Assembly (NCBI GenBank): GCA_027924585.1
Contig: BSBM01000825.1
Coordinates: 1,096,001-1,160,000 of the forward strand
Reading direction: 5' to 3'
Length of the DNA stretch: 64,000 nucleotides
Source of the DNA: Larix kaempferi
Taxonomy: Eukaryota; Streptophyta; Pinopsida; Pinales; Pinaceae
The notes beneath the pieces are model-generated. The model had not been told where the DNA came from. It was given only the letters and a program-made list of their open reading frames with translations, and did not search any database. Positions 22,701 to 35,150 of the stretch are shown here, in pieces. Within the stretch, counting starts at the first letter, position 1, and each line of letters opens with the position of its first letter. Position numbers and translations under genes: made by a program.

Positions 22701-23592
22701 TTAGAAAGGACCACAATACCTTAGTGCCAACTTGGCACAGCTTCCCAATTTCAATGAACTCTTTTTCGGTCTTACCTTGAGGAAAACATGTTCACCAACC
22801 TGGAACTCTTTATGAGTTCCTTTAAGATCTGCTTGATTCTTTTGCCTATCGTGGGTAGCTTTCAGATTTCTTTGTACCTGTTTCATAATTAGTTCTAACT
22901 CTTGCAACAATTCAGGTCCTAAAATAATTCTATTTACTGGATCATTCCAAGAAACAGGTGTATCACATTTCCTACCATAAAGAATTTCAAAAGGGTTAAT
23001 CCTGGATGATGCATGATAATGGTTATTATATGCAAATTCTGCTAAATGCAAGTAGTCTTCCCACTTACCAGGCTGATCCTTAACATACATTCTCAACAAG
23101 TCTTCCAATACCTGATTCACTCTTTCTTTCTGTCCATCCGTTTGTGGATGAAATGTTGTGCTGAAGTTTAAGGTTGTATTCAACTCTTTAAATAAAGACC
23201 TCCAAAAGTTTCCAGTAAACTTAGAGTCACGATCTGAAATTATCACTTTCGGTATACCATGTAGTCGAAAAAATTTGCTTCATAAAGATTTTTGCAATGC
23301 CTGGAACCTTATGAGTAGTCTTCATCGGTATAAAGTGTGCTTCCTTGCTGAGTTTATACACTACCACCATCATAGAGTCATTTTGTTTCTTATTTTTGGG
23401 TAGTCTAGTAATAAAGCCTATGCTTATCATTGCCCATTTCCAGCTAGGTATAGGCAATGGTTGTAACAGTCCAGCCGAATGTTGATGTTCAACCTTCACT
23501 TTTTGACAGTACAAATGCTTAGCTATGTAATCTGCTACTTCATCCTTCATTTTGGGTCAATAGTACTCATTCCGTAGCATAGTAATGGTTTT
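22701..23592 (-). pseudogene. gypsy integrase core, broken
   Basis: The zinc-binding H-H-C-C part starts near 23640 (HKSPYSGHPGY) but the first Cys appears replaced in AKHLYCQKVKVEH. In the core the first catalytic Asp of the usual MDFI motif is lost (ISIGFITRLP). The second Asp (MIISDRDSKFTG) and the Glu (TDGQKERVNQVLEDLL) are present. A frame change between 23227 and 23246 splits the core into two ORFs (23227-23550 and 22701-23246). Integrase inserts element cDNA into the host chromosome; with the first Asp gone this copy is inactive. Confidence 0.85.
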
Positions 23593-24306
23593 CTAATAAC
23601 CTGGATGACCAGAGTAAGGGCTTTTGTGTAACTCATTTAAAATCAGAATTTTAACTTCTGGTATGTTGGGTACATACAATCTGTTTTTGTATAATAATAG
23701 TCCATTTTCCTTTAAACTGTAATATGCCATATAATTTTCAGAACTGTTATTTGCTGTCTTTTCTTGTAGTTTTCTATATTCTCCATCAGTTTCACTCCCT
23801 TCAAGAATCTGATTTTCTAAATCTGTTGAGTAAGTACTAATGGTTGAAATAAAATTCAGTTTTGCTTTACGATTTAATGCATCCGCAACCTTGTTCTCTT
23901 TCCCTTTAATATGTTGAATTTCAAAATCATACTCACTTAGAAAGGTTAACCATTTAGTTTGTCTAGCGTTTAGATTTGTCTGATCTAATAAATATTTCAG
24001 ACCCATGTTATCTATCAACAAGGTAAATTTTCTACCAATAAGGTGGTGACGCCACATTTTTAAAGCATGAATTACTACTAATAACTCTAAATCATAAGTA
24101 GAGTAGTTCTTCTCATGTATTTTCAGCTTTCTAGATTCATATGCAATAGCATGTCCCTCTTGTGTTAGGACTCCAATGAGTCCGTCATTACATGCATCTG
24201 TGCAACATATAAAATCCTTATTAGGATCTGCAATCCTCAGAATAGGCACTGTAGTTAGTAACTCCTTTAACTTCTTAAAACTATATGAACATTTCTGATC
24301 CCACAC
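23593..24306 (-). pseudogene. gypsy RNase H domain
   Basis: An open stretch of 237 codons holds a complete Ty3-type RNase H. Catalytic positions visible are Asp in CCTDACNDGL, Glu in YDLELLVVIHALKMW, Asp in LLIDNMGLKYLL and Asp in KVADALNRK. The usual TDH motif reads IDN. The end runs into the integrase zinc region (ILNELHKSPYSGHPGY). It would remove the RNA template during reverse transcription. This is the best preserved domain of the element, but stops on both sides separate it from the rest of pol. Confidence 0.85.
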
Positions 24307-24439
24307 AAATTTCTTCCCTTTCTTCTACAAAGAGGTTATGGGGTTTGCATATTTTGAAAAACCCTCTATAAATTTTTTGTAATATCCAATAATACCCATA
24401 AATGATCTTACATCTGATACATCCTTAGGAACCGGCCAA

Positions 24440-25130
24440 TCATTAATGGATTTTATCTTATCGGGGTCAACCGAGATTCCTTCCTTACCTTGTGAAAGTC
24501 ACACTTACTGAACTTAGCGTATAGTTGATGATCTCTCAGAACTTGTAAGATAATCCGTAGATGTTCATCATGCTCTTCTTTGCTTTTAGAATACACTAAA
24601 ATGTTGTATATGAACACAACATCAAACTTATCTAAGTATTTGTGCAAAATATTGTTCATCAAACACATAAGTACAGCCGGGGCATTAGTCAAGCCAAATG
24701 GCATAACTATGAACTCATAATGTCCATATCGAGTTCTAAAGGCTGTTTTGAAAAATCCTCATCCTTCACCCGCACTTGATGATATCTGACCTTAGATCAA
24801 TCTTTGAAAATATTGTTGCTCCATGCAGCTGATCAAATATATCGTCTATGTGAAGCAACAGATATCGATTCTTGATTGTCATCTTATTCAGCTAGTGATA
24901 ATCTATGCACAGTCTTAGGGTTCCATCTTTCTTCTTAACAAATATAGCAGGTGCTCCCTAAGGAGACACGCTGGGTCTTATATAGTTTTTATTAATCAGT
25001 TCCTTCAACTGTGATTTCGACTCATTTAATTCCAGTATATTCATCATATATGGAGCTTTAGAGTTCGGTACTGCTCCTAGTATTATTTCAATGGTAAAAT
25101 ATAAATCTCTCTTAGGAGGTAATCCTGGAA
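24440..25130 (-). pseudogene. gypsy reverse transcriptase, catalytic Asp pair lost
   Basis: The N-terminal part of RT lies in the frame that ends at 24958 (RDLYFTIEIILGAVPNSKAP, IRPSVSP). The palm and C-terminal part is at 24453-24704 ([20 protein letters not shown]). Stops and shifts fill 24705-24957. The catalytic box, normally FIDDILVYS, reads FIYNILVYS at about 24603-24608, so both metal-binding Asp residues are gone. RT would copy element RNA to DNA; this copy cannot. Confidence 0.85.
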
Positions 25131-25690
25131 TTTTCTCAGGAAAAACATCTTTGGAATCTTTTAGGACATGTATGTCTTCTAGTTTAAGTTTTTCCTCTTT
25201 ACAAATAAACTCATCATTTACTACAATTACTGCAAACAATTGACATCCTTTCCTAACTTCCCTCTTTACTTGCATGGTTGAAATATGTCTAAAGGTTGTC
25301 TTTCTTGGAATACCTTTTACTTCTACAGTTTCTCCTTCATCATTTAAACATGTAAAACTTTTCTCATAATAGTTCAGAATGACATGATGGGATTCTAACC
25401 AGTCCATTCCGATTATAATATCATAGGATCCTAAAGGTAAAACATTCAACTTGATTTGTGTCTTTAACTGATTCATGGATAAAGCACAACTTTCAATAAA
25501 ATATGATACTTTCCTCTTTGTTCCTGTTGCTAGTCTAACTAACCAAGATTTACTGAACTTTTTGTTTTCAATTTAAAACTTTCTACAATATCTGGTGATA
25601 TATAACTTAAGCTAGCACCTGGATCAATCAAAATAGTAACGGGATGATTTTGTAGCACACCTTCAATCTCTACCATAGAGATTTGATGAT
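25131..25690 (-). pseudogene. gypsy aspartic protease
   Basis: The active-site loop reads ILIDPGASLSYISPDIVE near 25590-25650, with Pro where Ser or Thr is usual in D-(S/T)-G. A stop or shift follows. The second half is in the ORF 24958-25476 (LPLGSYDIIIGMDWLESHHV), a typical protease C-terminus leading into RT. The protease normally cuts the Gag-Pol polyprotein. The Pro replacement and the break make activity unlikely. Confidence 0.8.
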
Positions 25691-27023
25691 CTGCTTATCT
25701 GTTGTCGAGTGCTGCATTAATTCTAGGCATATCCCTTGCCAAGTCTCCAACAGTAGGTTCAGTCTGTATGGAATGAATATTGTTAGTTGTATGCTTCCTC
25801 TTGGGGCATTTTGATGCATAATGAGGACCTTGACACTCAAAAAATTTGATAGGTGCCTTTTGATCATTAGTTCTAGTAGCATTGGGAGTGTTTCTAGGAG
25901 CTGTAAAATTCTGTTGTTGAATGTTTCTGGGGTTGTTTCCTTGAAAATTTCAATTCTGAAATTTTTTCTTTTGGAAACCAGAATTCCCACTAAACTTGAA
26001 ATTTTTATTTTTCAGCTCAAAATTGTTGGGTTTATGACTTTTCCAGTTTGATATTCCTTCTCTTTTCCGATTAGTGTCATAACAGAAAGTTGCTTTCCTC
26101 ATGGCCTCTTCTAAGCTCTTTGGATTGTCATACTCGATCCTATCTTTGATGTTGAAAGGTAGACAACTCAGGTATCTTTGGATCTTCAGTTTTTCTTCCA
26201 TGAGGTATGGCACATATCTCAGTAAATTCATAAATTTACTGTTCATCTCTTTCATGTTCATACTTCCCAGCTTTAAGTCATAGAACTCCTTTGATTTTTC
26301 TTCATAGTATTGTTCTGATAAGAACTTATTTTTGAAGTATCGTTTGAAAGTACTCCAGTTTAAATTCTTGTCCTTGATGCCCTTCACTCTTTTGATGTCC
26401 TGCCACCAAATATCTACCTTCCCAATCAAGTTGTAGACTGCCATCTTTGCCTTCAATGATTCAGAATAATCATAAATCTAGAAGTACTTCTTCATGCCGG
26501 ACAACCAAGCTTCTGCTATCTCTCCTTTCTCAGTTTCACCATTGAAGGTTGGGGGTTTGATTTTCTTAAACTCCCTTGAAATCTGCTCATACTATTTGTG
26601 ACTTTTCCTTTTGGGTTTGTAGTCTCCTTCGCTGTTGTCACTTGAATAATTTTGTTTCTTTTTGTGTTTGTCATGGGCAGCTTCTGATGATGTAGAAATA
26701 CTGTTTGCATCATCAATTTTCATCTTCTTACCCCTATCTCGATGAGGTAAATCCTCAATCTTGGAGGTATTCTCAATTTCTCTATTCTGTTCATCAGTTG
26801 GGCATTGTTCGAACAATACTTGATTAAGTTCTTGTGCTTTCAGAATCCTCTCATTGTCTTGTTTTACAGATCTGATTTATGCTCTTAATTCTTGAAATGC
26901 TCATAACAATCCTGATGAATTGTCATTTAATTCACCATGGAATTCTTCTCCTTCGAAATGCTATCCCGTGCTATGACTGTTGGGTTGAAATCTGTCTTCT
27001 AAATGTTCAGCTGATCCTTCCAT
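25691..27023 (-). pseudogene. gypsy gag
   Basis: The likely start is ATG at 27021-27023. The N-terminal third has several stops, then a Lys/Ser-rich linker (26592-26816). The conserved Retrotrans_gag core is open at 25950-26456 (VDIWWQDIKRVKG, TFKRYFKNKFLSEQYYEEKS, LMEEKLKIQRYLSCLP). A single zinc knuckle follows at 25803-25850 (FFECQGPHYASKCPKR); its first Cys is replaced by Phe. Gag forms the particle that packages element RNA. At least four stops or frame changes interrupt it. Confidence 0.85.
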
Positions 27024-27148
27024 ACCTGTAACTCAAAATAATTTATGTATGGCACAATAGTTTAAATTTTTGAATTAATAAGATTTCTGCTGTAAATAAT
27101 TTTCTGCTGCATGTTCTTGGACCTATTTCAGGCCTAGAGTTCGAACAT

Positions 27149-27164
27149 GAGTTCTGATACCACA
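27149..27164 (-). promoter_or_regulatory. Primer binding site, Met-tRNA type
   Basis: The minus strand reads TGTGGTATCAGAACTC directly after the right LTR. TGGTATCAGA matches the 3' end complement of plant initiator Met-tRNA. Confidence 0.85.
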
Positions 27165-30100
27165 TGTAACATCCCGAAAAATACCAAAATTTAATTTTTT
27201 TTTATAATAGCAACAATTATCAAAGTCATTAATGCGGAACATATAAATTAATTATATTTATTAACTAAGATAATTAATAACAATGACACGTCATACTTCT
27301 CCAAATAAATATGATATAATTGTATTTGCCATTTTATATTTAAGCAGATGTTAATCTCCTTAACGAAAGATCTTTTTATGATTATGCAGAAGAATATAAC
27401 TTACATATTTTCTTAAATTCTAAATATGATTACATGTTGTACATAGTTTGTACTATTATGATGTTATTGATGACGTACTGACAGTTTGCTTTGAATGATG
27501 ATGAAGGGGTCCTACGAGGTACCCTAGGGTTTACTTACCTACGATTAGCTAAGGCATTTGAAATCTGTTTCCATGTGCAAAACGCAGGTAAGAAATTCTA
27601 CAACAACCATGAGTTATGAGTATATGAGTTCATCAATTCATCGTAAGTATAACATGAAACAAAACTAAATACTACCCTGTGAAAACAAGTTACTAGAGGT
27701 ATGGGTATTTTGGTTCCAATCCTAGTTTATGTGCTAGATTACAAACTCTTCAACACATCGTCAGCTTGCTCGTTATAATGCTATTTATTGTTTATCAATG
27801 ATAAGTCATTTGAAAAATATCTATTTCTATAAAAATGCAATGATCGAAAGTCCATTTGTAATTCTATTGAAATCTTGGAAACAATGGAATTTAGATTATT
27901 TAAAAGTAAATCTACTATTAAGAACTATAGACTATCCTAAGTCTAACAAATATCATTTGGTTAAATTACAAGACTCAACATAAGGACTATATAGCATTTT
28001 TAGTTCTTATGCTATGACCTTAGCATTGTAGTATGTATTAACTATGCCTAGTCTTATATTATTGGTTGACTTGACACAACATAACAATTATAAGTAATAT
28101 ATACATTACCTTATATACTATTCAAACACAAACATGCCATGAAAACATTTTGCATATGCATCTTCACTAATCCAAATAATGTGTGATAATACTATTATCA
28201 CAATACCTACACAAACCTTCGAAAACATATAACATTTTCACCCAAGGATCTAATATGAATAACTATGCTAATGATGACAGGTTATAAAGGCTCGGTACTT
28301 GACATGTTTTTCAATCTGGCATTGACAGGCTTTTCAATAACGTTGATCCACTTGATGAATGAAGTGGAAGCCATGGTGTAGGGTCTTCACGTGCTTGAGA
28401 TTTGTAATGAGCGCCAAAATGACTGAGCTGTGCCATGCACCATCTTCTTGGTCCACTTACCTGACAGTTGGTAGATGCAACTAGTAAATGGTATTGATTG
28501 TACTGCAGGTTCGATTATCAACGTGCCCTACGGGCAGTTGATCCACCATTGATCTCCCTATGATCTAAGGCTGTGGAAAAAACCCTAAAATTGCGATGGT
28601 AAATGACGGAAGATGGTTTTCTTGTTTCCATTGTTACGCTCAGTGTTAAGGTAGTGGAACTGACCGATTGCTGCAATGTAGCAGTATTTGATTTTCCGAG
28701 AGGAGGAATCCTCCTCGGTCTTGAACCCGAGACCTGTGTAAATACGTTTAAGAGTTACAGGCTTAGGCTTCGTGCCATAGAGCCAGGATAGAGTCATAAA
28801 AAGTCTGGTTCTTCTGTCAACTATTGAGAGTGGTTTGCATTTGACTTTCGATTTCTCCAATATATGGTATTGTCTTCTGAGTCTCTGCATGTATGAATGC
28901 TGCAACCAACTTCTGGTTTCATCGTCCTATCTTGGAGTGAAGCTTCCAAGCTCATAAAATTCGTTCTGATGGGTAAGTAATTTGATGCTAAGTGTAATAC
29001 TGTAAACTCACTTTATATTCGCGACTGCATGCTTTTAACCCTTCGAATTTGTAACATGGCAGATACCCACATTGTTGGAAAGGTTCTATACCAAAGACTC
29101 GAGATGGAAGTGTTGCATCTGCTTCTGGGTAAGCCTCAGTGATTCACGAAACCTCATAGGTTCCCTTGGCACAGTTTATCTGGTGAAAAATGGTGTGATG
29201 ATAGTTGGACTTTCAACTCGGTTCAGAATAATAGTTTTAGTTTTTAGTTTTACTATTTGAATTTGGTCATGATTCGTTTAGGAGATACACTCTCAGTTTC
29301 AGGATGTTATTCGGCCCTAAAAGTCTTGCTACGTCGATAGAGACGAGCTTTGAACATGTATTTTGTATTACTTTTTGCTAAGGGAAAAACCCGGTGTAGT
29401 TCTGGAATTGTGAACAGTTCGAAAGTAATCTCTGATATCGTTTAATCTAGTAGTTTTGAATGTGAGCCGAGGGTGTACACTTTTTGTAAAACGATGGCTC
29501 TTTTGAAAGGAAATTTTTGTTTAAAAATAACTGGTTGAGAGGTTAAATGTTTATTGATGTGAGAAGCCGAACGACGATAGTTGTTCTTGATTAAAAGTTA
29601 TGGGTTGCATTACTATACAGGGTTGCTTCCCGAACTTCGTTATCGTTTATGATAATTATGTTTTGGAATGGTAATGAAATGGAATTTGGTTTATAATACG
29701 TTTCTAAAATGGTTTAAAGTATCTGGTTTCTATTTTTCTTTTAAGAACGAAATGCTACTTGGACTTTTCCTTGTCGACCTTACTTGTGCAGAGAAATTCG
29801 AACCATGAAATAGGCCTTAGCTCGCATATGTGAATATTTTGAATCTGTATATGTTTTAATGCTAGGGTTATGAGCTAATGTTAGACATTGATACGAATCG
29901 TGCTTTCAACTAAGAGATAAATAATGTCTTACTGTTAGTCTTGGCATAAATAAAAGATAGTTGAAATGTTGTCTAGGGTTTAGATACCAAGCTACTGTAA
30001 CTTCGGCAATAAATGTCTAATGTTGCCAAGAATATTTGATGAAGTGTTATGAACTGTGTACCAAATAAATCTAGGGTCTGATAAATCATAGGGTTTTTGT

Positions 30101-31442
30101 TTTAAGAAAGGAAGAATAAATATATGAAAACAAACTATGACAAATAGCGATGAGAATGATAAGTATTTTCTTATACAAAAATTGTATAGAAAATAAATTG
30201 CAGCTGCTATATTTCGTAGAATTTGAAGTGTTGGAAAAACATTAAATCTATAATATGGAAATGCATAATATTTCTATCGGAAATAGATGGAGTTGAATTG
30301 AAAAATATAATCTGTGCATAAATAATTTTTTTTTCTTTTAAAACTAAGTACAAGAGAAAGATTTCTATAACTGTTTATTAGATACTATTATGTTTCTAAT
30401 TTTCAGAACAAGTAGATGTTAGAATTAGAAGATCACTACAGTCAATCTATCTATTCACTTGGCATTCTGCCCATCCGTTATCTGATTTTAATTTCACTTC
30501 CTGTACTAGAGTATGATGCAGAAACCAGCATGGGGAAAAATGTAGAGAAGTCATTTTATCAATCATTTCATCTATCAAATCATTTTCATTTAGAAAACAT
30601 ACTTAGGTTAGAAAATAGAACAAATCATTCTGTATGCTTTTAAATTATTTTTCCTACTAAATAATGCAAAACTTACTTGACTGAAAATAATGACAGAAAG
30701 GTAGAACCTGATAATTTGTAGGACAACAAATCACCCAAGGAGCTTGTTCCACCCAACCTGATCCTGAAAACAGCCAAAATGCCTGTCTTAGGACGCCTGA
30801 GCCTGTTCACTGAACCACCAGGAGGAAGAAACTTATAAGCTTGGGTCCTCAACTTCCAGCAGCAATAGTTTACCCAGTCTTAAAGACGTAGTACTCAAAG
30901 GGACTTGCACCAACATCTTTGGTTTTCCTTCTCATAATAAATTACAGACTTACAATTGCACTCTCACATAGCCTCCCTATTCGAATCTCTCAGTGATCAC
31001 CTGATGCACTTGAAAAATATTTCTGCAGAAAATATTTTAAGAGAGTTGCCTGCTCAATTCAAATTTCCTTATGTAGGCTGCCTAGGCCTTTTAGTGGTTA
31101 ACTGGTCATTAATGAGCTGCCTTCTCACTTCCATCCACCCGGGGGATAATGCCACATTTTTAGGGGTATTTGTCCCATAACCAACAGCTAGTGGTGGAGT
31201 GCAAATGCTGCCTTCTGTCCCATGCCTTCTAACAGCTTCCATTCCTCCTAGTGGGTCAGTGAACACTCATTTAACAATTCCCTTGGGTGTTTGTCTCCTA
31301 TTTTAATTTATTAAATAATAATAATCAGTAATTACATTCATCCTTGACCAAACTTGGTCATAATTACAAAACTTTGTAATTAAAATTTAACATAAAGTAT
31401 TTTGCAAATAAAATAATATTCTCAGAATTTGGGTAGGTGACA
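27165..31442 (-). mobile_element. 5' LTR of the gypsy element (right copy, 4,278 bp)
   Basis: Partner of 18039-22324. Begins TGTAACATCCCG and ends GGTGACA on the plus strand, with CTACA outside. It differs from the left copy by an 8-bp net length change and scattered substitutions; one 275-bp sample showed about 16. Confidence 0.9.
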
Positions 31443-34199
31443 CTACAATAGGCTAAGAACAAAAAGAAGACTAGTCAAAGAAAAAAAGAGATGAATGAAA
31501 ATATTCCAACTGATTATCGATCCATTCTTCCCACCATACGAAGCCTTCCTGCATGTTTAAAGCTTCTTTTGTCAAAGCATCTGCCACGTCATTTAATTCC
31601 CTATAGATATGATCTATAGACCAATCATAAAAGGTGTTGAGTAATGCATCAATCCTCTAACACCAATGGTGTAATGTAAGGGAATTTATCTTGTGAATAC
31701 GTTTTACCCATTTCACCACCATTGAAGAGTCTCCGAACATTTTCAAGGTATCCATTCCAAAATATGAAGCAATTTTTAGCAAACCCCAAGGACTAAACAA
31801 TTTTGCTAGGGAGTTTGTGCCATCCCCAATGTTCAATTTGAATTTGAAATAGTGTTAACTGTTGATTATCAAATATATGCGAGCTGCACATTTACCTCTC
31901 ACTTTTTCCCCATCGAAGAAACCCGTGGCCAATTTGGAGTCTTCAATACTCAGAAAATTACGGATCGGTTTGTGTGGGATATTCTTATTTGAATATGAAG
32001 TGTACATTCCAAGGATTTTAAAGACCAACTGATTAATGGTAATCAATTTGTCTTCAAACATAATGTCATTTCTTGATTTCCATATTAACCATAAAATGAA
32101 AGCTGACAAAGTCTTATGGGTGTTATGAGTTTTATACCAATGTAATAAAGAGCTATCCAAATCCTGGGATCCCCACACGTTATTTATGGAAAGTAATGGA
32201 CATACCATATTCCACGTAGACTTTGAGAAACTACAGTGTAAAAATAAATGCAAAATAGTTCTGAATCCTACTTGCACATGTGGCAAAAACTAGGACCGTT
32301 CCATCCTCTTTTGTTCAAATTGCTCCAAGTTAAAACTCTTAATTCTAAAATTAACCAAAGGAAACATTTGATTTTTTGTGGTATATGCCATTTCCATATT
32401 TTTCCTTCCCACCATTTTGGAGAAATAACCTTCATATTTCCAACAATTGCAATGTACGCATTCTTTGTTGTAATAACACCCAGATATGACTTTAAAGACT
32501 AAACCAATTTATCCTTACTTTCATAAAGACGAATACCAGCTTTATTTAGTTTTGTGATGTACCTGTTCCATTCAGGTTTCATATTACCATTGAGTCCCAG
32601 GTCTATAGCCGATAACCAATAACTGTCAGAGTTTTGAAGCCACATGGGACGTTTAATATGATTCAAAATATAAAAACCACATTTATGCAGGTAATCCCTT
32701 AATTCAAAGGATAAAATGTAGTTGTTTTCATTCCCAACAAAGGGATCTATACCGATCATTACATTCCTTCCATCACCTATATTTTAGGACAGATAATTGC
32801 TAAGCAATGGATATATCTTATTGAAGCCTTTCCATATAATTGATGAGTTTTTGGAGAATTTGAATGGATTATGAATCCAATCAATCACAGATGACTTAAT
32901 ATATTTACCTTGAATGATATCTGACCATAAACCTGAACCAAAAATCCCACGCCAAAGGATTTTAAGACATAGAGTGATATTGAACCAAAAAAGTATTTCT
33001 TATGTTCCACCCCCGATAGATTTTGGGTACAGAAATAATTTCCCAATTAGCCAAATGCATCTTACCAACCTTTGCATTTCATGTCTATAGAAAATTAAAC
33101 ATTAAATTTTCTATCATATGTATGATCGATTTGGGGACCATGATAAGAGAAAACCAATAGATAGGCATACTAGTGAGGATTGCTTTAAGCAATGTCAATC
33201 TACCACCTAGTGAGAGGAACTTATAGCTCCAGTGACCAATTCATTTTTCATATATTTTCACAATCCAAAGCTAATCACTAATTCTGTAGTTGTTTGGCTT
33301 GATGTAATACCCGATATATTTGATTTTAGCATCAACTTGTAGGAATTGAAGGGGCCATACATATGAAATACTCTCCAGACTGTTATCTTCAACATTATGA
33401 AAATGAAATGAAGATTTTAGCGTACTAATATACATTCCAAGGGAAGAGAAAAAGATATTAATGATTTTGGAGAATTGAATCCATTCTTCAATAGTTCCCG
33501 AAATAAAGAGGACTACATCATCAACAAACAATAAATGTGTGATCAAAATTGAGTTAGAGATTTTGATACCTTTGAGTAATCGCTTTCTTCTTTCTTCGGT
33601 GATCATTCTACTCAGACCTTCAATGACCAATAGAAAGAGGTATGGGGACAATGGGAATCCTTGTCTTAACCCCCGAGAACATCCAAAAAATGGAGTAGGA
33701 GATCCATTAACTAAAACTTAGAAAGATGGATTAGTTACACAGGCCATGTTCCAATTTTTCATCTGCAATGGAATTCCAATCTGTAAAAGTAGCAGTCTGA
33801 GATAGTACCTATATACATGATCATAATCCTTCACAAGGTCCATTTTTAGAATAATTGCACTGAGATTTTTGTATTTAATTGAGTAAAGAACCTCCTGAGA
33901 AACCCCAACTGCATCTAAGATTTGTCGATTTGAAAAAAAAACAAATTGCTCTTTAGTGATAAATCAGCGAGCTTTAATCTTAACTTGTTTTCTATAATCT
34001 TGGTGATCACCTTTATAGACCAAATTGCATAACACAATAGGTCTAAAGTCATTGAAGTTTGAAGATTTCCTACACTTCGGAATTAATGTCAAAAATTTTA
34101 AATTTAAGCCCTTTAGCATAAATCCTTCTATTCTAGAGTATTCAACCATATCCAAAAGATATTTCCCCATAATATCTAGGAACTTTAAGAAAAGCTCAA
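31443..34199 (-). pseudogene. LINE ORF2 middle and C-terminus: RT, zf-RVT, RNase H
   Basis: Reading from 34199 leftward: RT starts with LFLKFLDIMGKYLLDMVEYS and SSNFNDFRPIVLCNLVYK, and the catalytic box FVDDVVLF is intact at 33517-33528 (ORF 33271-33651). A thumb region follows. zf-RVT is at about 32190-32290 (HVQVGFRTILHLFLHCSFSK). RNase H spans 31471-31900 (GFFDGEKVRGKCA, MFGDSSMVVKWV, LNDVADALTKEAL), ending FFD and TAG at 31471-31473. Many stops and shifts occur. The domain order is that of plant L1 LINEs with a terminal RNase H. TSD bases CTCAA at 34195-34199 mark the insertion point of the next element. Confidence 0.85.
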
Positions 34200-34603
34200 T
34201 GCGGTGCCCCTCTAACCGGAAGCCCACCGAAGTTCTAGATTTTGAAATCAAGTTTTGTAACCAGCTCCTAGCAGTTGTTTTTCCTTCTTTTTATTTCAAT
34301 AATAAATAAGTATCATTATGCTTTCGTTATGCTAATTTTCTGCATAATTTTAATGATTAGAAAAATGTCTAGTAGCATACAGTGCACCTACATATAGAAA
34401 TTTTAACAACATACATAAAATTGTAATTTCTTGCATAATACTCAGTATATTGAAATATAAATCATTTTTCTAACTACCAGTAGAATACCTGGACCGATGT
34501 AGGTTGTAGATTGCCCCTATCCACTTCGTAGCTCCTTTGGTCCAAGCCTTAGTAACCAAAAATAGATGATCCACCCTGCCGACCAGCTCTTATCATGCTG
34601 GAC

Positions 34604-34627
34604 CTAGGAAACCGACGGGTTTCCTAG
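34604..34627. other. Perfect hairpin in LTR: 10-bp stem, 4-nt loop
   Basis: CTAGGAAACC-GACG-GGTTTCCTAG. The right LTR has the same stem with loop GATG (near 44392), so the only change falls in the loop. An adjacent smaller stem is CCAGC...GCTGG just upstream. It may act in the element RNA (dimer, packaging or 3' end), which is inference. Confidence 0.7.
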
Positions 34628-34934
34628 CCCCCGAGCCCACAAACCAATAATCCCGACAGCATCCTTCCTTAGTACCTTTCCATAGTTCAAGAGTTAACCC
34701 CACCTCATTCTTTTGAGTTTCCCACCTCCTCAAAGCTTTGAGTTATCCCCCTCCTCGGCATTCCTCCTTTTTATCAAAATACTAAGTGTACTTCTCCCAA
34801 AAACCCCCCCTCATCTTCGTGAAACCCATGCTTTATAGATCCATTTTCCTCCTCCAAACTTCATTCTCACTCCACCGCCTTAGCCCTCCAGGTTTTTTTG
34901 GGATTCTTAAACCATTAATACCATCACACTCATC

Positions 34935-35150
34935 AAGGATAAAATAATATTTAAATATGATTGTCAGATTTCTTGTTTCTCTTGAGCAGTGGAATAATTC
35001 AATTCTAAGGATTTAATAATATTTAAATATGCTTGTCAGATTTCTTGTTTTTCTCGAGCAGTGGAATAATTCAATTCTAAGAATAAAATAATATTTAAAT
35101 ATGCTTGTCAGATTTCTTGTTTTTCTCGAGGAGTGAAATAATTCAATTCT
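34935..35150. repeat. 3 x 72-bp tandem repeat within LTR
   Basis: Copies begin at 34935, 35007 and 35079 with AAG(G/A)AT(A/T)(A/T)AATAATATTTAAA and end TGGAATAATTCAATTCT or near to it. The same triplet is present in the right LTR from about 44725. Confidence 0.85.

Larger units (their letters stand above)
18039..31442 (-). mobile_element. 13.4-kb Ty3/gypsy retrotransposon with both LTRs, TSD CTACA
   Basis: Two direct repeats of about 4.28 kb (18039-22324 and 27165-31442) flank a 4.84-kb interior coding gag-protease-RT-RNase H-integrase-chromodomain-like tail on the minus strand. CTACA occurs immediately outside both ends (18034-18038 and 31443-31447). A Met-tRNA primer site sits by the right LTR and a polypurine tract by the left one. 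Domain order and the integrase end (GPVAYQLALP, HNVFHISFLNKYV, WKHLSPEEETWELE) fit a Tekay/Del-like chromovirus. Sampled LTR stretches are about 94-96% identical. All coding domains carry stops or lost catalytic residues, so the copy cannot move by itself. Confidence 0.9.
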
